A stretch of DNA of 64,000 nt, taken from the NCBI GenBank assembly GCA_025642075.2, contig JAODUO010000188.1, positions 425,001 through 489,000 of the forward strand, in the 5' to 3' direction. Source of the stretch: Ridgeia piscesae (Eukaryota > Annelida > Polychaeta > Sabellida > Siboglinidae). This document shows, piece after piece, positions 21,031 through 34,140 of the stretch (the first letter of the stretch is position 1; each line of letters starts with the position of its first letter). Below the pieces are notes generated by a model. The model worked only from the letters and a program-made list of their open reading frames with translations, ran no database searches and had not been told where the DNA came from. A program made the translations under genes and the position numbers.

Positions 21031-23829
21031 ATATGTCAGATCTGACTTACCAACACGTCAGCGCCCTGACTTTGAGTTACAGCATGTAGAAAGCATTACA
21101 ATTGAAACAACGGTTTGTGGCCGCAAATGGGCGATTGTCTGCGTCTATCAGCCACCTTCGATGCCTAATGCTAGCTTTATTGAGGATTTTACTACATGTA
21201 TTGATAAAGTTCATGTTCATTTCGACAATATAATTGTCATTGGAGATTTGAACTATGACCTGGTGAAACCTGACAAATCCCAACCTTTGCATACAGTATG
21301 TGACATTTTTGATTTTACAAATCTTATCAAAACTCCAACATGTTTCATGAAAGACGCACCCCTTCAATGTTGGATGTTATCCTAACAAATAGACTGTCCC
21401 TTCTGTTTAACATCACAAATTCCACATGCGGCTTTAGTGACTGGCACAATATCATTTCCTGTGTTATTAAAGGTGCGGCTCCTCCACCAAACAAACAAAA
21501 AATTAAGTGTCGCACATACAAACATTTCGATGAGAAGGTCTTCAGTGAGGCAGTGGGTGTCATCCCTTTTGATGTTGCTTATGTTTTTGATGACGTGGAT
21601 GACATCTACTGGGCTCATGAAGTCCTCCTCACCAATGTTTTAAATGACCATGCCCCGATCAAAGAGAAAACTGTCAAAACCAAGCAAACCCCATTTATGA
21701 ACTCCAAACTTCGAAAAGCAGTCTTTAAAAAGTCAATGTTTTTCAACAAATACAAAACATGGCGTACTCCAGCCAACTGGGAAGCTTACCGTATGCAAAG
21801 AAATCTCTGTACAAAACTAAAACGACAGTCAATAAGACATTACTTTTCCGAGAGGGGTGCCGATGGACTCAAGTCTAAAGACTTCTGGCCCACCGTAAAA
21901 CAATTTTTGTCAAACAAATAATACTCTCAGAAAACGATAATATCATATCAAATCTCTGTTGCGAGTACCCTAAACGAGTTCTTTGTAAATGCCGCCCAAG
22001 ACATATCATCTGTACCTATCCCGGATGACATAGTAAACCACCCCAGCATCCAAAAAATAACAGACCACATCCCTGCTCCTACTGCTTTTGATTTTAGTCC
22101 CGTCACCTCTGAGAGCATAGATACTTTTATCTCTAAATGTAACTCAAAAAAGCCACTGGGGTTGATGGCATCCCTGCAAAAATCATAACATCTTGCAGTA
22201 AAAAAAATTTGGAACCACTTGCGACCTCAGCCTTCCCAAACAGACTTAAAGAAGCGCAAGTTATTCCGGTGTATAAGAAAAAAGATCCTTTAGACAAGCA
22301 AAACTACAGACCGATTAGCATTCTCCCGTTCATGTAAGCTATTTGAAAAGGCCATCAACTCCCAATTAAGCACTCATTTTGAGAATATGTTCAACCCTTT
22401 CCTCGGTGCTTTCAGGCCGGGCATGGGGTGTCAGTCCACTCTATTGAGACTAGTAGAGGATTGGCGCAAGGCACTTGACAGCCATAAGTATGTCGCAGCC
22501 ATTCTCATGGACTTGACAAAGGCCTTTGATTGCCTCCCTCACAGCCTGCTCTTAGGTAAACTCAATGCTTAGGGCCTTTCTGATAAATCATGCAGTTTAG
22601 TTAGTAATTATCTCAGCAACAGGAAACAGCGAGTGAAATTAGGACCTCACTACAGTGAGTGGGCTGACATCGTTAGAGGTGTACCCCAAGGCTCTATTCT
22701 TGGCCCTCTTCTTTTCAATGTTTTTATTAATTATATTTTTCACTTTTTGGATAAGTCCTCTCTCTACAATATGCTGTGATAACACCCTGTCTTATGCTCA
22801 CTCAAATTCTGACACTCTCATTCATACCATGCAACAAGACTATACTTCTACATTACCGTGGTTCAATATCAACCAGATGAAGGCTAACCCATCCAAATTC
22901 AAAGCAATTAGCTTCGGCAAGAGGGGAACAAGGGACATAACAAATTTTACTTTTGAAAACAGTACCATTCACTGTGAAAACTCTGTTGTCCTTCTCGGCA
23001 GTGAGATTGATCATTTGTTAACTTTTAATACACATATCGCTAACATCTGCAAAAAGGCAGTTAGATGGAAACTTGCAATTTTCAAATCATTCATAACATC
23101 AAACTTCAACTACTGTCCTTTGATCTGGCATTTTTGTAGCCAATCTAGCACCAAAAAACTTGAAAAAATTCAGGAGAATATTCATCCACGCATCATGACC
23201 TTTTAAAGACCGCTAACACCGAACACCTCCACGTTAAAAGGATAAAAGAAATGGCATGCGAAGTATTCAAAATTGTAAATAATGTTGCTCCAAGTTTTAT
23301 TCAAAATCTCATCATGCTAAAATGTTTGTCGCCATGCCAATATTATGAATATAGCTTTCATTGTATACATGCAATATGGATATGTGTAAAATATTGTAAA
23401 GCCTTAATTTATTCTATTTATTTTAATGTTTTGTATATTTTTTTAAATAAGTTTAGTCAAATAATCACAGAAATATGTTTTAATGTTTGAAATTATTTAA
23501 ATTAGTTATATATATATATATATATACATATATATTCTCTACATACTCTATTTTAACTAATATACTTTGCATGTTTTTGTACCATTTTTAATCGCTATGA
23601 TTGCCCAAAGTGAAAAACAAAATTATTATTATACATGCATGTATTATTTATTTTGTACTCATTACACGTATTTTATATGTTTTATTGCTGTCATTTTAAA
23701 TATTCTGTATGCTTTTTATGTTTTATGTCTCGTTGCTTTACACTTGTTTGTCGGAAAAATAGCTCAGATGAGCTAATGTTATCAAATTCACATGTAAACC
23801 GACGTTAAATAAAGCTTCTTGTATCTTGT
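21031..23829 (+). mobile_element. 5'-truncated non-LTR retrotransposon (CR1/Jockey-type), dead
   Basis: Begins inside an APE-type endonuclease: SDLPTRQRPDFE, then WAIVCVYQPPS, then GDLNYD. A frameshift near 21355 leads to SMLDVILTN and FSDWHNIISC, then linker sequence ending KDFWPTVKQFLS (stop 21919). The reverse transcriptase follows in pieces: KKATGVDGIPAKII, NYRPISILPF, AILMDLTKAFDCLPHSLL, GVPQGSILGPLLFNVFINY, then the catalytic YADD region disrupted by indels at about 22765-22787, and a thumb-like segment to 23206. The 3' end is AATAAAGCTTCTTGTATC. Several stops and frameshifts make it inactive. It splits a block that is continuous in copy A. Confidence 0.85.
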
Positions 23830-25110
23830 AGAGGCCCTCACTACTGCCTGGGGAAATTATGCTCTGCAATTGTGACTGCTAGTTGGGAAAAGACTGGGTT
23901 ATGCATTTTAATGCAACAAAGTGCAATATAATGCGAACTGCCAGAACTAAAAATACCTTAACCAGATCACATTCACTTGGCAATCATATACTAAAACAAG
24001 TTGACACATCAAAATATCACAGACAACCTATCCTGGTCAGCAAACATCTCCCAAACGTGTAACAAAGCCAATGCCTCTCTATCATTATTAAGAATAAATC
24101 TGAAACATTGTCATTGACTTTGTCTACAGTTTCTAAGACTAAGAGAGTTTTTGTCTCGTCAGACCATTATTGAATACAGCTGCACAGCAGGGGACCCACA
24201 CTTCTAAAAAGATATAAACACACTTGAGAAAATAGAAAGAAGACCTGCCTGATTATTACAATACGAGTTACAGCAATTAACAAGGCCCTATATTATCGCC
24301 CACCCACTATATTATATACACGAACAGAATACAGCGTGTGCAATATGGCAGGAGTAGAAACACTAAAACAATCTTACATCGGTTTAGTTTGACGATGATG
24401 CCTTGGTTCCATTATCCAACAATAGTTATTAATAATATCTAAGCCTCTAAGGATGACAAATACACTTTCACGATTGTTGCGCTCAGAACCCGTTCGCGTT
24501 GCGCTTTCTACTTCTAGTCAAATGCGGTAATTGAAGTGGTTCCACCTAGCGATAATCGGAGTATACATAGGTAGCCTACCCCGGCGACGTTAGGTGGCAG
24601 CACGTTTACGCCTCCAACCAGAGCTACTGGGAACGGGTGCACTGTTAATTAGGAGATAAATATAGCATCTTTTATAATGGGATTAGAAGTCCATCCAGTC
24701 ATTTTTTGGCGTGGAAGGTGGCAGCCCTATTGATAAATCATGTCTCCTTGACAAAGGTAGTATTACAAATGACATGTCACTCAGGGTCGTAATTAAATTA
24801 AAGAAAAAGAAAAGTGTATGCACTAATCTCACATGCAAAGAGTATACGTTGGTTGTGTGATCGAGAAAAAAATAGTACACTATATTAGTAACACATACGT
24901 ATAAACTGTTTTAACATTGACAGTCCCCGTAGAGGTGTCAGCAGTTTGACACATTGGTACACCTTCAATTTTAACAGCTTAATTGATGTAATTTAATGTG
25001 TAAGTAATAGTTTATGAAATATATTCAATGTCAACTGAATAAAAAACGGTGAAATTTACTTCGATTTGGATTAAATTTGGGGTGTTTGGTATATGGTCAC
25101 GAGTCTATGC
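23830..25110. repeat. Right part of copy B
   Basis: Matches 8650-9005, then 12425-12799, then 16158-16615 of copy A without the intervening insertions. It contains the empty MULE target GATAAATATAG near 24655. No gene. Confidence 0.85.
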
Positions 25111-25169
25111 TTCTCATTATTTTGGTCTACTTGCTTGGTATAGTAACATTCATGGCACTCAACATTAAT

Positions 25170-26480
25170 TAATTAACATAATATTAAAGATTCAAAACAC
25201 TTTATTGTCTATTTAAAACATCACATTATAAACTTTAATTGTTCTTCAGTTACACAATAAAATGACAGTAATAAGATTGGGGAGCCATAGTATCTACGGT
25301 TAATAAGACACATTAAAATATAATAATACTAATCAGCCCTAAAATTGGTAATGTAAATAATTTGTTTAAGTATTTAAATACGTACTCGAAATAATAAATA
25401 AATAAATAAGTAAGTGATATTTCTTAAAAAGGTTCCTTGATAAGACACAAGGTGATAACATTAATAATATTTACTAAAAAAATTAAATAAATAAGATTAG
25501 ACAAATCAGTACATTAAGTGTATGGAATAAAAGAAGAATACAGTAAATTAACATTTAGCATTCAAAATTAAAATGTTAGAAGGTATAAACGATTTCTTGA
25601 ATAGGTTGTTTTTAGTTGGTGGAACGTTTAGACGTCTCCCTAACGGGAGTTTCTGAAAAGCGTCATTCAGAGGTTGGGTAGGATCGTACAATATTTGTCT
25701 GGCCATCATTTTCAGTGCAGCATTGTTATAGGGCTGTCTATTAAACCCATGTAAACAAGTTGGAGAATGTGCTGGCTAACTTCGAAACGTTTCAGGTTTC
25801 TCAGTAGGAAAGTCTTTGTTGCGCTTTCTTGTAAACATAATCAACATGATCGCAGAATGACAAGCTTTCATCAAGTAATGTACCTAGGTAATTGAAGCTC
25901 TTAACTATTTCTACTTCTTGATCATCTATGAATATCGGTTTTGGTGGCTGAGTAGTCCTTACCCCTCCAAACATTAACTCTTTAGTTTTAGTTTAAGAAA
26001 GCTGGACTTAAAATGAAAAGTTAACGCATCGATTTGAAGGAGATATTCGGGAAGAGAGTGTTCATCTTTAAGACGACCTACAAAGCGCATGAGAACTGCA
26101 TATTTAATCAGGGTAAGAAATTAATTGTTAGACGATATGTCGTTTGGATATATTGAAAACAGAATTGGTGAAGGACGCATCCTTGTGGAGCTCCGGTTTT
26201 TACTACGTTCATCCGCCAGCACGGGATCTACTCACAGAGGACCGTTCAGTCTGACGCGCTGTGGCCGATCACATAGAAACTGCCTAATCCATAGAATAAG
26301 ATCAGGATTAACCTCAAGGTTCAACAACTTCTTAATCAGAACATGGTTTTTGTATAGCATTAAAGGCCGACTAAAAGTACATGAGTAAGACACGGACGGT
26401 AGTTCCAGAAGTGTCTAGATGACTGAAAATTAAATTATTGAACAAAGTTAGTGTTGCTTCCTGGACTCTTTTTTTTTGCT
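25170..26480 (-). mobile_element. Non-LTR retrotransposon 3' part (relic), minus strand
   Basis: On the minus strand, broken frames give reverse-transcriptase motifs in order: FNAIQ-type motif, CDRPQRVRLNGP, CVL-x-PILFSIYPNDI, then IKYAVLMRFVGRLKDEHSL, where the YADD catalytic box has become YAVL (26091-26102). Next come FIDDQEVEIVKSFNYLGTLL and DESLSFCDHVDYVYKKAQQR, the typical thumb region. Stops and frameshifts throughout make it inactive. The 3' boundary near 25170 is AT-rich. It is a different family from the LINE at 21 kb. Confidence 0.75.
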
Positions 26481-26890
26481 CGGCAAGCAAACTGTAGGGG
26501 ATCCATGCGATTGGCCACGAATCGCGCTTGACTCGGAAATCTACAACTAGAACTTCTCAGGATTATCCCGACAAAACCATATCTTATTATTGATTGAAAG
26601 TACCCGGAAAATGCCCTTCTCCATGCCGGAGGGTAACTGGACTTCTTTATCTTGCTTTGGTAATTACGTTCTTTTTATGATTTCAATTTCGAAGCATCAA
26701 ACATGACATCAGCGGACTTCCGGATGAATGTTGAGGAAGATATATTTTTATAATTGCAGCTGCTGTTATTGCAAATATTTGTTCTGATTATATATTTTGC
26801 TAGTTCTTAACTAACAGAAATATGCTTTCAGTTTTTACGGTAGCAAGTTATATAAATGTATGTATGTACAGTCAAGAGTTTGGCCACCCA
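26481..26890. other. Unassigned sequence
   Basis: No gene or repeat recognised, apart from a short T run at 26471-26478. Confidence 0.4.
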
Positions 26891-26895
26891 TGAAC

Positions 26896-26998
26896 TTACA
26901 CACACGCACACGCCACGCACACGCACACGCACACGCACACGCACACGCACACGCACACGCACACGCACACGCACACGCACACGCACACGCACACGCAG
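26896..26998. repeat. (CACACG)n microsatellite
   Basis: About 17 perfect hexamers. It generates Arg-Thr, Ala-His and Val-Arg runs in every frame, so the overlapping open frames are spurious. Confidence 0.95.
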
Positions 26999-27022
26999 AC
27001 ACACAAACACACATACACACAC

Positions 27023-27026
<4 letters not shown>

Positions 27027-27089
<63 letters not shown>
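27027..27089. repeat. (TA)n microsatellite
   Basis: About 31 TA dinucleotides, separated from the CACACG run by a short CACAAACACACATACACA segment. Confidence 0.95.
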
Positions 27090-27091
<2 letters not shown>

Positions 27092-27094
27092 AAA

Positions 27095-27610
27095 TTGGTG
27101 ATGAGTACATGGGCTGGTCATGTGGAATAAACGGGAGATGAAAAAATGGCAAAGAGAGCAGATGTCCAGAAAGTGGAGGGGAAATATAAGCGAGGAAGAC
27201 CGAAATTGCGATTGGGGATTGCATTGAAAGTGTCCTAGAAAGAGTGGGAGAAGAACGGGGGGAAATCATAGATACAAGGAGCCGGAGACTGCTGACAGAG
27301 AACGTAGTGAGAGAAAAGTGAGAGGAAGAAAAAAGACAATGGAAAATGAAATCATGACGAGAGTGATGCCAAGAAAGTAATAACAACACAATGTAATTTG
27401 ACCCTAGTCTAGTAACCGGGCAACTGTTATGTTGAATCCTTAATAGCCATTAGCCATTATGCACGTTGAGAATATGACATTCTCATTGCTCTGTCAATTC
27501 TTATAATAAATGCTGCAACCAGTGACAGAAATGGAGAAATCCTAAATTAATTTTTATCCTATTTGAATGATGACAATTGTTTTGCGAAAGGATAGAACTG
27601 GGAAATCTTA
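27095..27610 (+). mobile_element. LINE 3' end (relic), plus-strand copy
   Basis: Translation gives WAGHVE, then KMAKRADVQKVEGKYKRGRP with KLRLG following, then RLLTENVV-like sequence. This GHV...RGRPK signature is common at LINE polyprotein C-termini. It is the same family as the antisense copies at 1075-1720 and 17221-17850, including the tail with GACATTCTCATTGCTCTGTC. Stops interrupt the frame. Confidence 0.7.
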
Positions 27611-27689
27611 CACAGGCATCCTGAAACCCACAGTTATTGGTCCTCCGTTCCCCACAATCCTAATTTATTCTGGGATTGGGGAGGGCATG

Positions 27690-27830
27690 ACCCCCTGGCT
27701 ATGCCACCGTAAAAGCCGGTGGTCCCTTCTATATGGTGTCTATGCCAGGGGAAATTAAAAATCCCACAATGTGAACTCACAAATTCTCGTTGGACTTTAA
27801 ACGCCCTGCAAAGGGCCCCGTCTATTATTT
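27690..27830 (+). mobile_element. SINE body fragment
   Basis: AGCCGGTGGTCCCTTCT and GTGTCTATGCCAGGGGAA match the body of the SINE at 34600-34890. The tRNA-like head is missing. Confidence 0.6.
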
Positions 27831-30717
27831 GAGAGAAGAGAAGATTTGTTTGGTAGAATATTACTTAATATTAAGCAGCATTATTTGTATTCGTGTAGCC
27901 ATAAATTACGTGTTCTTTGATATTATAATCCCCAGTAGGCCCTACATTAAACAATAATGTATGCACGATGTGTTATATAGCCTAGTAAGAGACAGTATTA
28001 GTTTAAGTGTATTAAGTCTTAGTTAATTGTATCGGCTATTCTAGATCAGATGTTTGGTATATGGGATGGGGACTGGGGGTTGAAGGGGTTTACCCCCGCT
28101 AACCGTGATTTCCATCTCAGGTGGAAAACTTGAGGATGCGTTTGGAGGGTTTTATTGAGCCTCATTTGAGATACAGATGGTGATATAAAAACGCATTCCG
28201 TTAAAACTAACTACACCATTGTTGTGCCGGAAGGGTCAACTTAGTCACCAATAAGACCCTTTACAGGTGGAATATGTGAACTCGTGAATACATTCTTACA
28301 CGCTCGAGAACACGCAGACGTGTTTAAGAGCATACACACGTTTATACAAAAGCAAATACACGCGCACGCATGCACTCACGTGCACTCACTCACGCACGCA
28401 GGCATGACCCGTGGACGGTTTGATTGGCTGACATTAAGCATTTTTGAAAGGATGTACCAAGGGTAGAGAAGAGATGGTACTGACGTAATCAGCTGCAGCG
28501 ACCACAGGGGCGTGAGGATGGGTGATATCACTAAAACATCAATCGATCTGTTAACAACTGCATTGTTTATTGACTCTGAGATCGATTAACCCTCTGGTAC
28601 TGATGCACACTGAGCCTGGCTTCCTGGTCTTTTAGGCGCAATAGAAGTTATCTTACTATTATTATTATTATTATGCGAATAATATCGTTTGAATAAACAT
28701 AAAATATCGCCAGTACAATCATCGATGTCGCAACAATAAAGCCTTATATATAAACCGATGTCAAAGAAACGTTGGCACAATACAACCAGACGATAACATA
28801 AATTATTATTTATTATACATAGCACGTATATGCTGTAAGCCAAGTCCAAACGGTAACATAAACACGATATGAATAGCGCCGCCGAACTATGAGAGCAACA
28901 AGATAAACGATAACGTCGATGGTACAAGAATACACAACTAACAGTGACAAGAAAATATATGTCACTGCAATACAACCCGACGATATATGTTCGACGCAAA
29001 GACAGTGGAATGCGGCGTCGCAACCAGACTACAATAGACAAACAGTCGCTCAGAGCATCTCACATTCTCAAACGTTTCCGCCATCGGACACTGGCCTAAA
29101 TGCCTTCATACCCACAGTGGTCAACTCACTGGCTGTTCACCCCGGGCCAGGCCTGGCCTGAGGCAGTGATCGAGCAACCTGGAAGCCGGCAGCTAGTGGA
29201 CCCAGGAAGACGTCGACAGAATACAGATAAGACGCGTCCAATTGCGCCGTGCTGACGTACGTATTTGTGCAGTTCCAGCCACCAGAAGTCTGACAGTTGA
29301 ACCCTGCAGCGGTTGTGTCGTACGACAACACGGGGAAGGTGTTCAGTTAAGGTGGATACTCTGTACCTGAAGAGGTCGTCGCGGGACTCGTCCTGTAGCG
29401 TCGTCTGATGTCGCTGTTTGCCACATCGCGTGTCACGACACAGGTAAGTTCCACCAATGGAAAACATGGGTGCATTTGCGTAGGATCGCATTGCGGAAAC
29501 ACTTGTTGACGTGTGTACACTAATGTTTGGGTTGATTCAATCAGTGCGAATATGTCTACCGAATCAAATCACAGGTAATTAACAACAGCGGACTTGACAC
29601 ACAACTGGAATATGTTTAACTCTCGATAAGGTAACGTCTTCCTTGTCAAAATATTACCAACTGCAGGTGAGGTCTGATCGACAGGAGCGGCAGCGAATGA
29701 ATCACAGTAAACATGGTTTACTGCAGTTTGCAAGTTGGTTTCACTTACAGCTCAGAAACACTTTCTTTACCAAATTGACTTACAAGAAAAAATGTTTTCA
29801 ATAAAATTATTGATGATGTATCTAAAATATAATATTTAAAAAATCAATTGCATGTCTGACGACCACCCACTAAAACATCAATTCTAGAGTAGCTGCATTT
29901 TTTTATTGATAGCCCAAATGTATATAAGAATAACAAACTACCCTAAATCCCCTGCGGTAGATGACTAGGGTCCTCGCTATAAATGCTTCCTGTCCACATT
30001 TCAACTCTAGTTTAGTCACGTTCCGAACATTTACATCGCATAGAACTGAAGCGCAAAGAAAAAAATGAAAAGTTCAATGTACGAATATATATGAAGTTAC
30101 TAGTATATTTAATTTATTATATGTCGGGTTGTTGAGACAATTGTCTTTCATAAGAACAAAAACGTTTCAGAAACCACAAATTTAGCGTTGTTTTAAACAT
30201 ATAAACACATTTGGGTTCTCGGGTCGATCGTCGCTGTAGGTAGGCCCCATACAGGTGTGCACATCACCGGTAAATCCGGTTTCCGTCCTGGAGAGAACAC
30301 CGACAGACCGTGTCCTATTTGCCGCCCTTCCTTCAACGCTCCAAAGACTGTTTTAGCGAGTTGCCAAGTGACGGGTCTTGAAGGCACCACGCAAGACGAA
30401 CATTACCCGATGGTTTTAATCAAAGAGACGCTAATAAACTCCTCACTGCCCTGACCCGGCTCGTTGCGTCAGCGGGTTTGAATTAACGTTCCTCGTCCGC
30501 GTTCATCAGTAAACGGAACTAATGACATCTCAGCGGCGGGCAGAGGCGGGATAAACATCCCGTTCACCTCGTATAGCCGGCGGGAAAGGATGATGATATC
30601 GTGGACACGATCAGCACATCTGCATCCAAGCACCAACACACGCATTCGGGGAGCGTATACACACAGCCACATCCAGGCACACCGCACGCACGCATGCATT
30701 TAAGTTAAACTACAAGA
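27831..30717. other. Unassigned upstream region of the kinesin gene
   Basis: No gene I can support. Contents seen: ACGC-rich low complexity at about 28300-28405, a short (ATT)n at 28653-28672, a GC-richer stretch with open frames on the minus strand at 29126-29491, and a good splice-donor-like ACACAG|GTAAGT on the plus strand at about 29442. An open plus frame at 30257-30454 includes RPCPICRPSFNAPKTVLASC; it matches no family I can name. Confidence 0.4.
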
Positions 30718-30810
30718 ACACGCGCGCGCGCGCGCACACACGCACGCACGCACGCTCACACGCACATACGTACATTCACGCACACCCGCAGTCACTCACG
30801 CAGACACGAC
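30718..30810. repeat. CG/ACGC microsatellite
   Basis: (CG)n followed by (CACG)n-type repeats. Confidence 0.85.
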
Positions 30811-31524
30811 ATCGTTCTCTACTCCCACTAAACTTTAATATGCCTGTTAACTATTTAATTATCATTATCAACACGACTTATCTATTTTCATGCGAACTTT
30901 CTTTGCAAACCTTTCCCCTAAACTGTGATGACATTTGATGACACCAAACAGTAGTTTCTGTATTCGCCTTGGTTCTCAGGGATCACCTACATGTAGATAG
31001 TTCTAGGTACACGGACACACAGTAGGTTATTTGTGTAATGTTCATCACGTGACTACCCAGAATAGTTCGATATCAAACCCCGATTGCCTCGTCGATAACT
31101 GTGTAACTTTCTGGTACGTTTGAACTAAGTTCGTATTTCAGTATAATATGTATGTGTCGTTGAGGTGAGACAGTTAGAACAATGCTTCTAATGGTGATTG
31201 TGCTAAACCAAAGACCTATCCATCCCTAAATGTTAAACGTTAAACAATCTACACAAACAACCGAGCTGTTAATATGTAAATGTTAAACCACCACCATAAA
31301 CATAACTATTTCTGCGTTACCTAGATAACTGAGACAACGGCTGTGTGGGGTATAGGTCGATGTTTCGTGTGATATCATAACGTCACGTGGCGCGTTGATG
31401 TCACAGGGCACCCAGGCTAGCAGTCGAACTAAGGCTGGTGACATGTAGTTAGGGATGCACTAACGTTCGAGTGCTATAAGATCTTGTCCTCCGAAGGCCG
31501 AGGCAACCCGTCCACTCGTCTCTG

Positions 31525-31592
31525 TCTGTGTGTGCGTGCGTGCATGCGTGCGTGCGTGCGTGCGTGTGCGTGCATGTGTGCGTGTGTGAGTG
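31525..31592. repeat. (GCGT)n microsatellite
   Basis: GTGCGTGC repeats with GTGAGTGA at the end; opposite-strand equivalent of the ACGC repeats nearby. Confidence 0.85.
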
Positions 31593-32552
31593 AGTGATCA
31601 CCCACAGACATTGGCCTCTGGTCGACAACTGGAGGTGTGTTTCATGACTCACATCGAGATGTATTTAGGACTAGTTAGTTACACGTTGTTTGCTTTTTAT
31701 GCATAACCTTTCTAGAAGGTTTTGAATGATTAATAGATGTCCGTCCACGAGTCTGACTTGGATAGAGGCAGCATTTGGCTGGTCAAGTACAAACGAACGC
31801 CTACAACAGTTAGCCACAACAAGGGTTCTAGTTCATCAAGAAAAAGTGTTTACTGAGAAGTAATTCAGGGACTCCCCAACGAACGCCAGGACTAACGACA
31901 GAATGTCACATTTGAACAAACTCCGGGGCGACGGAATGTCGCACGAGTCCGCGTAAATTCGCGACAACATGTCATTGCTATTTTAAATACCACAATCTCG
32001 TCAGAATTCAAACATTTGTCAGAGAAACATAACTTACCAACCACGGCCCTTTCATGGACTCTTTCGACAGATCCGCGCAGATATTTACACTAGAACGACG
32101 CCATAAAATTATGCGCCATTGTGCTGAACTGTTTGCGCTGCGTGGAATATCACGTTTATGGCCGTCGTTATTAATCGTCGCATTTGACGAACTCTGGACG
32201 GAGTCTTAATACACACGGAATGTTTGGTCAACACTCCGGGGTGCATGAAAAGACGAAGGTGTGATAGCTGCAGGTTTGCCACGGTTGTTGACAATAACAT
32301 CGTTATGAGACAGGACATAAACTGATGGCAATGAAACTGTTGACGACTTACGGAACTGTTGCGTGCCGCGGGTGTTGTAAGTAGCCACTGTCCACGCTAC
32401 GGACAGGTGGACAGGTCATCGCCTGCCGGGCTAGCGATACGTGGTCAGGGTCAGTTTGTTGGCGGCCCGGTGAGAGGTAGTCATGTCTGTCGCTACGTGA
32501 AGACGACAATTCATCGTTGGCGCACAGAACTCAACCCACAAGCCACAGTAAT

Positions 32553-32672
32553 ATGGCGACAACATTGGGTGTGACTAGTGGCGGTAGCGCCAATTTGGAC
32601 GGTCACTTGTCACACCTTCAGACACTGATCGGAACTCTACAGTCGCTGGAAGACACGCTCCTTGCGTGTGAC
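32553..32672 (+). CDS. KIF26: KIF26-type kinesin, coding exon 1
   Basis: Met at 32553 in a good context (A at -3, G at +4), the first ATG after an in-frame TAG at 32478. It encodes 40 residues starting MATTLGVTSGGSANLDGHLS, then an amphipathic HLQTLIGTLQSLEDTLLACD segment, ending in phase 0 at a perfect GTAAGT donor (32673). I link it to exon 2 (39052) because phase, strand and donor/acceptor agree and no better partner lies between. The segment alone is not diagnostic. KIF26A/B and VAB-8 are unusual kinesins whose motor domain has lost normal ATPase activity and which act in cell migration and axon guidance signalling. The motor exons lie outside the window. Confidence 0.65.
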
Positions 32673-32869
32673 GTAAGTCAGGGCGGATGTGACGCGCCTG
32701 GGAGGAATGGAAGGTGTGGACATAGAGGAAAGGCCGACTTGGCAAAGGCCACACAACCGGTTGGTGAATTCCAGTTTAAGTGTATCGTTCTGTTGGTAGC
32801 AAATTAAGGGTTTCTTTTTCACCGCCACCTCCGCCGTGCAAAGGCTGTAACCCCGGGGAACGTATACGC

Positions 32870-32998
32870 ATACGCGCACGCTCGTTCGTACTCACGCACG
32901 CACACACGCATATATCGCACACATATGCATATATATGGACGCCCGCACGCACACACGCACGCCCGCCCGCACGCCCGCACGCACACACGGATGCACGC
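32870..32998. repeat. ACGC-type microsatellite in intron 1
   Basis: CACGCACGCACACACG and CGCACGCCCGC runs about 200 bases into intron 1. Open frames on both strands are low-complexity artefacts. Confidence 0.85.
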
Positions 32999-34140
32999 AA
33001 TCGCAGGCACAAATAATTTCAACATAAGAATCATCCACGCGCTAAACAAACGTTTTTCGTTCTTGTAATCCCAACAGCAGTCACTAGTCTATTCTATCGA
33101 CGGGGACTCGTTTATAAAGTTAAACAATGCTGGGTGAAGGTGAACAAAGTTCTTCTCGCAAATTGAGACAAGATTCATGTCTCGACTCTCGACCTACAGT
33201 CCAGCCACATTGACAGGATTCGACTTGTTCTCACGCGTGTCGTGACGGAAATCGTATTTAGTGAGGGTCAGGGCCAGCATAGAAAGGTTGGCATGGCGTA
33301 AATGTTCTGAAAAAGACTGACTAGTTCAATGAGACCTTATGACATCATAACATTGTAGCCACAATATATACATACCAGTCAGTTAATAGAACCCTGCCGA
33401 GTGCTGGAAATAACTAGAACTAAAACCAAATAACATAAAACAGTTATTGCAAACGATGTAATCAGTGCAATCACAGACAAACATAGGCAATGAGAATTGA
33501 GCCAAACGGGCAAGAAAGCGAAGGATTCTCTTCCCGGAGGTCACGCAAGAAACTTGAGTAGGACCCCATCTGTAGGGGGGAGTCAACGCACGATAAGGAA
33601 TGTCTTAATGACGGCTTCTTTGTCACTCGATGTGTTGTCTAGCCATTGTGATAGGACTAATGGGGATAACAAAAATGAGATTCCGCATATTACAATACCA
33701 GGAAGACAGAGGAGATATGACTAAATTGGCAAAAACGATCGATCATTCCTCAAGCAGGAAACTTAGCACCACTGTTGTGTGCTTCTATGCGAACATACCA
33801 CAGTGATAAGGAACTAACTCGAAATGTGTTGCAGAGAAAAGCTCCGCCTGCGAAGATTCCATCAATGGTCCATCCCGTCAACAACTCATCCGCGAGCAGG
33901 GAATATTAAAAAGGGACACCATTTAAATCAGCTTCACCACTACGTTGATTAAAATATCACAATAATTCACACAACTCGACCACAGAATTCGGCGTGATTT
34001 AGCAGCTGCATTCGTTACGTTTACGAGCAAACGCAGACATCTCTCGCGAACTAATTACGAAAATGGCGTCGTTATTGTCAGCATAATTTGTGTTTCTCGT
34101 CCAAACAGAGACATTGAACGCGTTTGGTGATATTTCGCAG

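Larger units (their letters stand above)
16955..25110. repeat. Segmental duplication, copy B
   Basis: Direct-orientation partner of 785-16615, starting about 340 bases after copy A ends. It keeps the same order of elements and holds the empty site for the Mutator-like element of copy A (around 24655-24670). It is itself interrupted by a LINE at about 21031-23829, for which copy A shows the uninterrupted sequence near 8645-8655. The similarity fades near 25110, where both copies read GAGTCTATG and then diverge. Confidence 0.9.

Noticed and set aside
26835..27389. 184-codon minus-strand frame with Tyr-Ile and Ala-Cys runs
   Set aside because: Driven by (TA)n and (CACACG)n microsatellites fused to antisense LINE sequence.
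29126..29491. 121-codon minus-strand frame in GC-richer sequence
   Set aside because: No recognised domain, overlapping frames on both strands, no clear splice sites; kept only as unassigned.
30257..30454. Zinc-ribbon-like protein (CPIC motif)
   Set aside because: Only one Cys pair with suitable spacing, short, and open on both strands.
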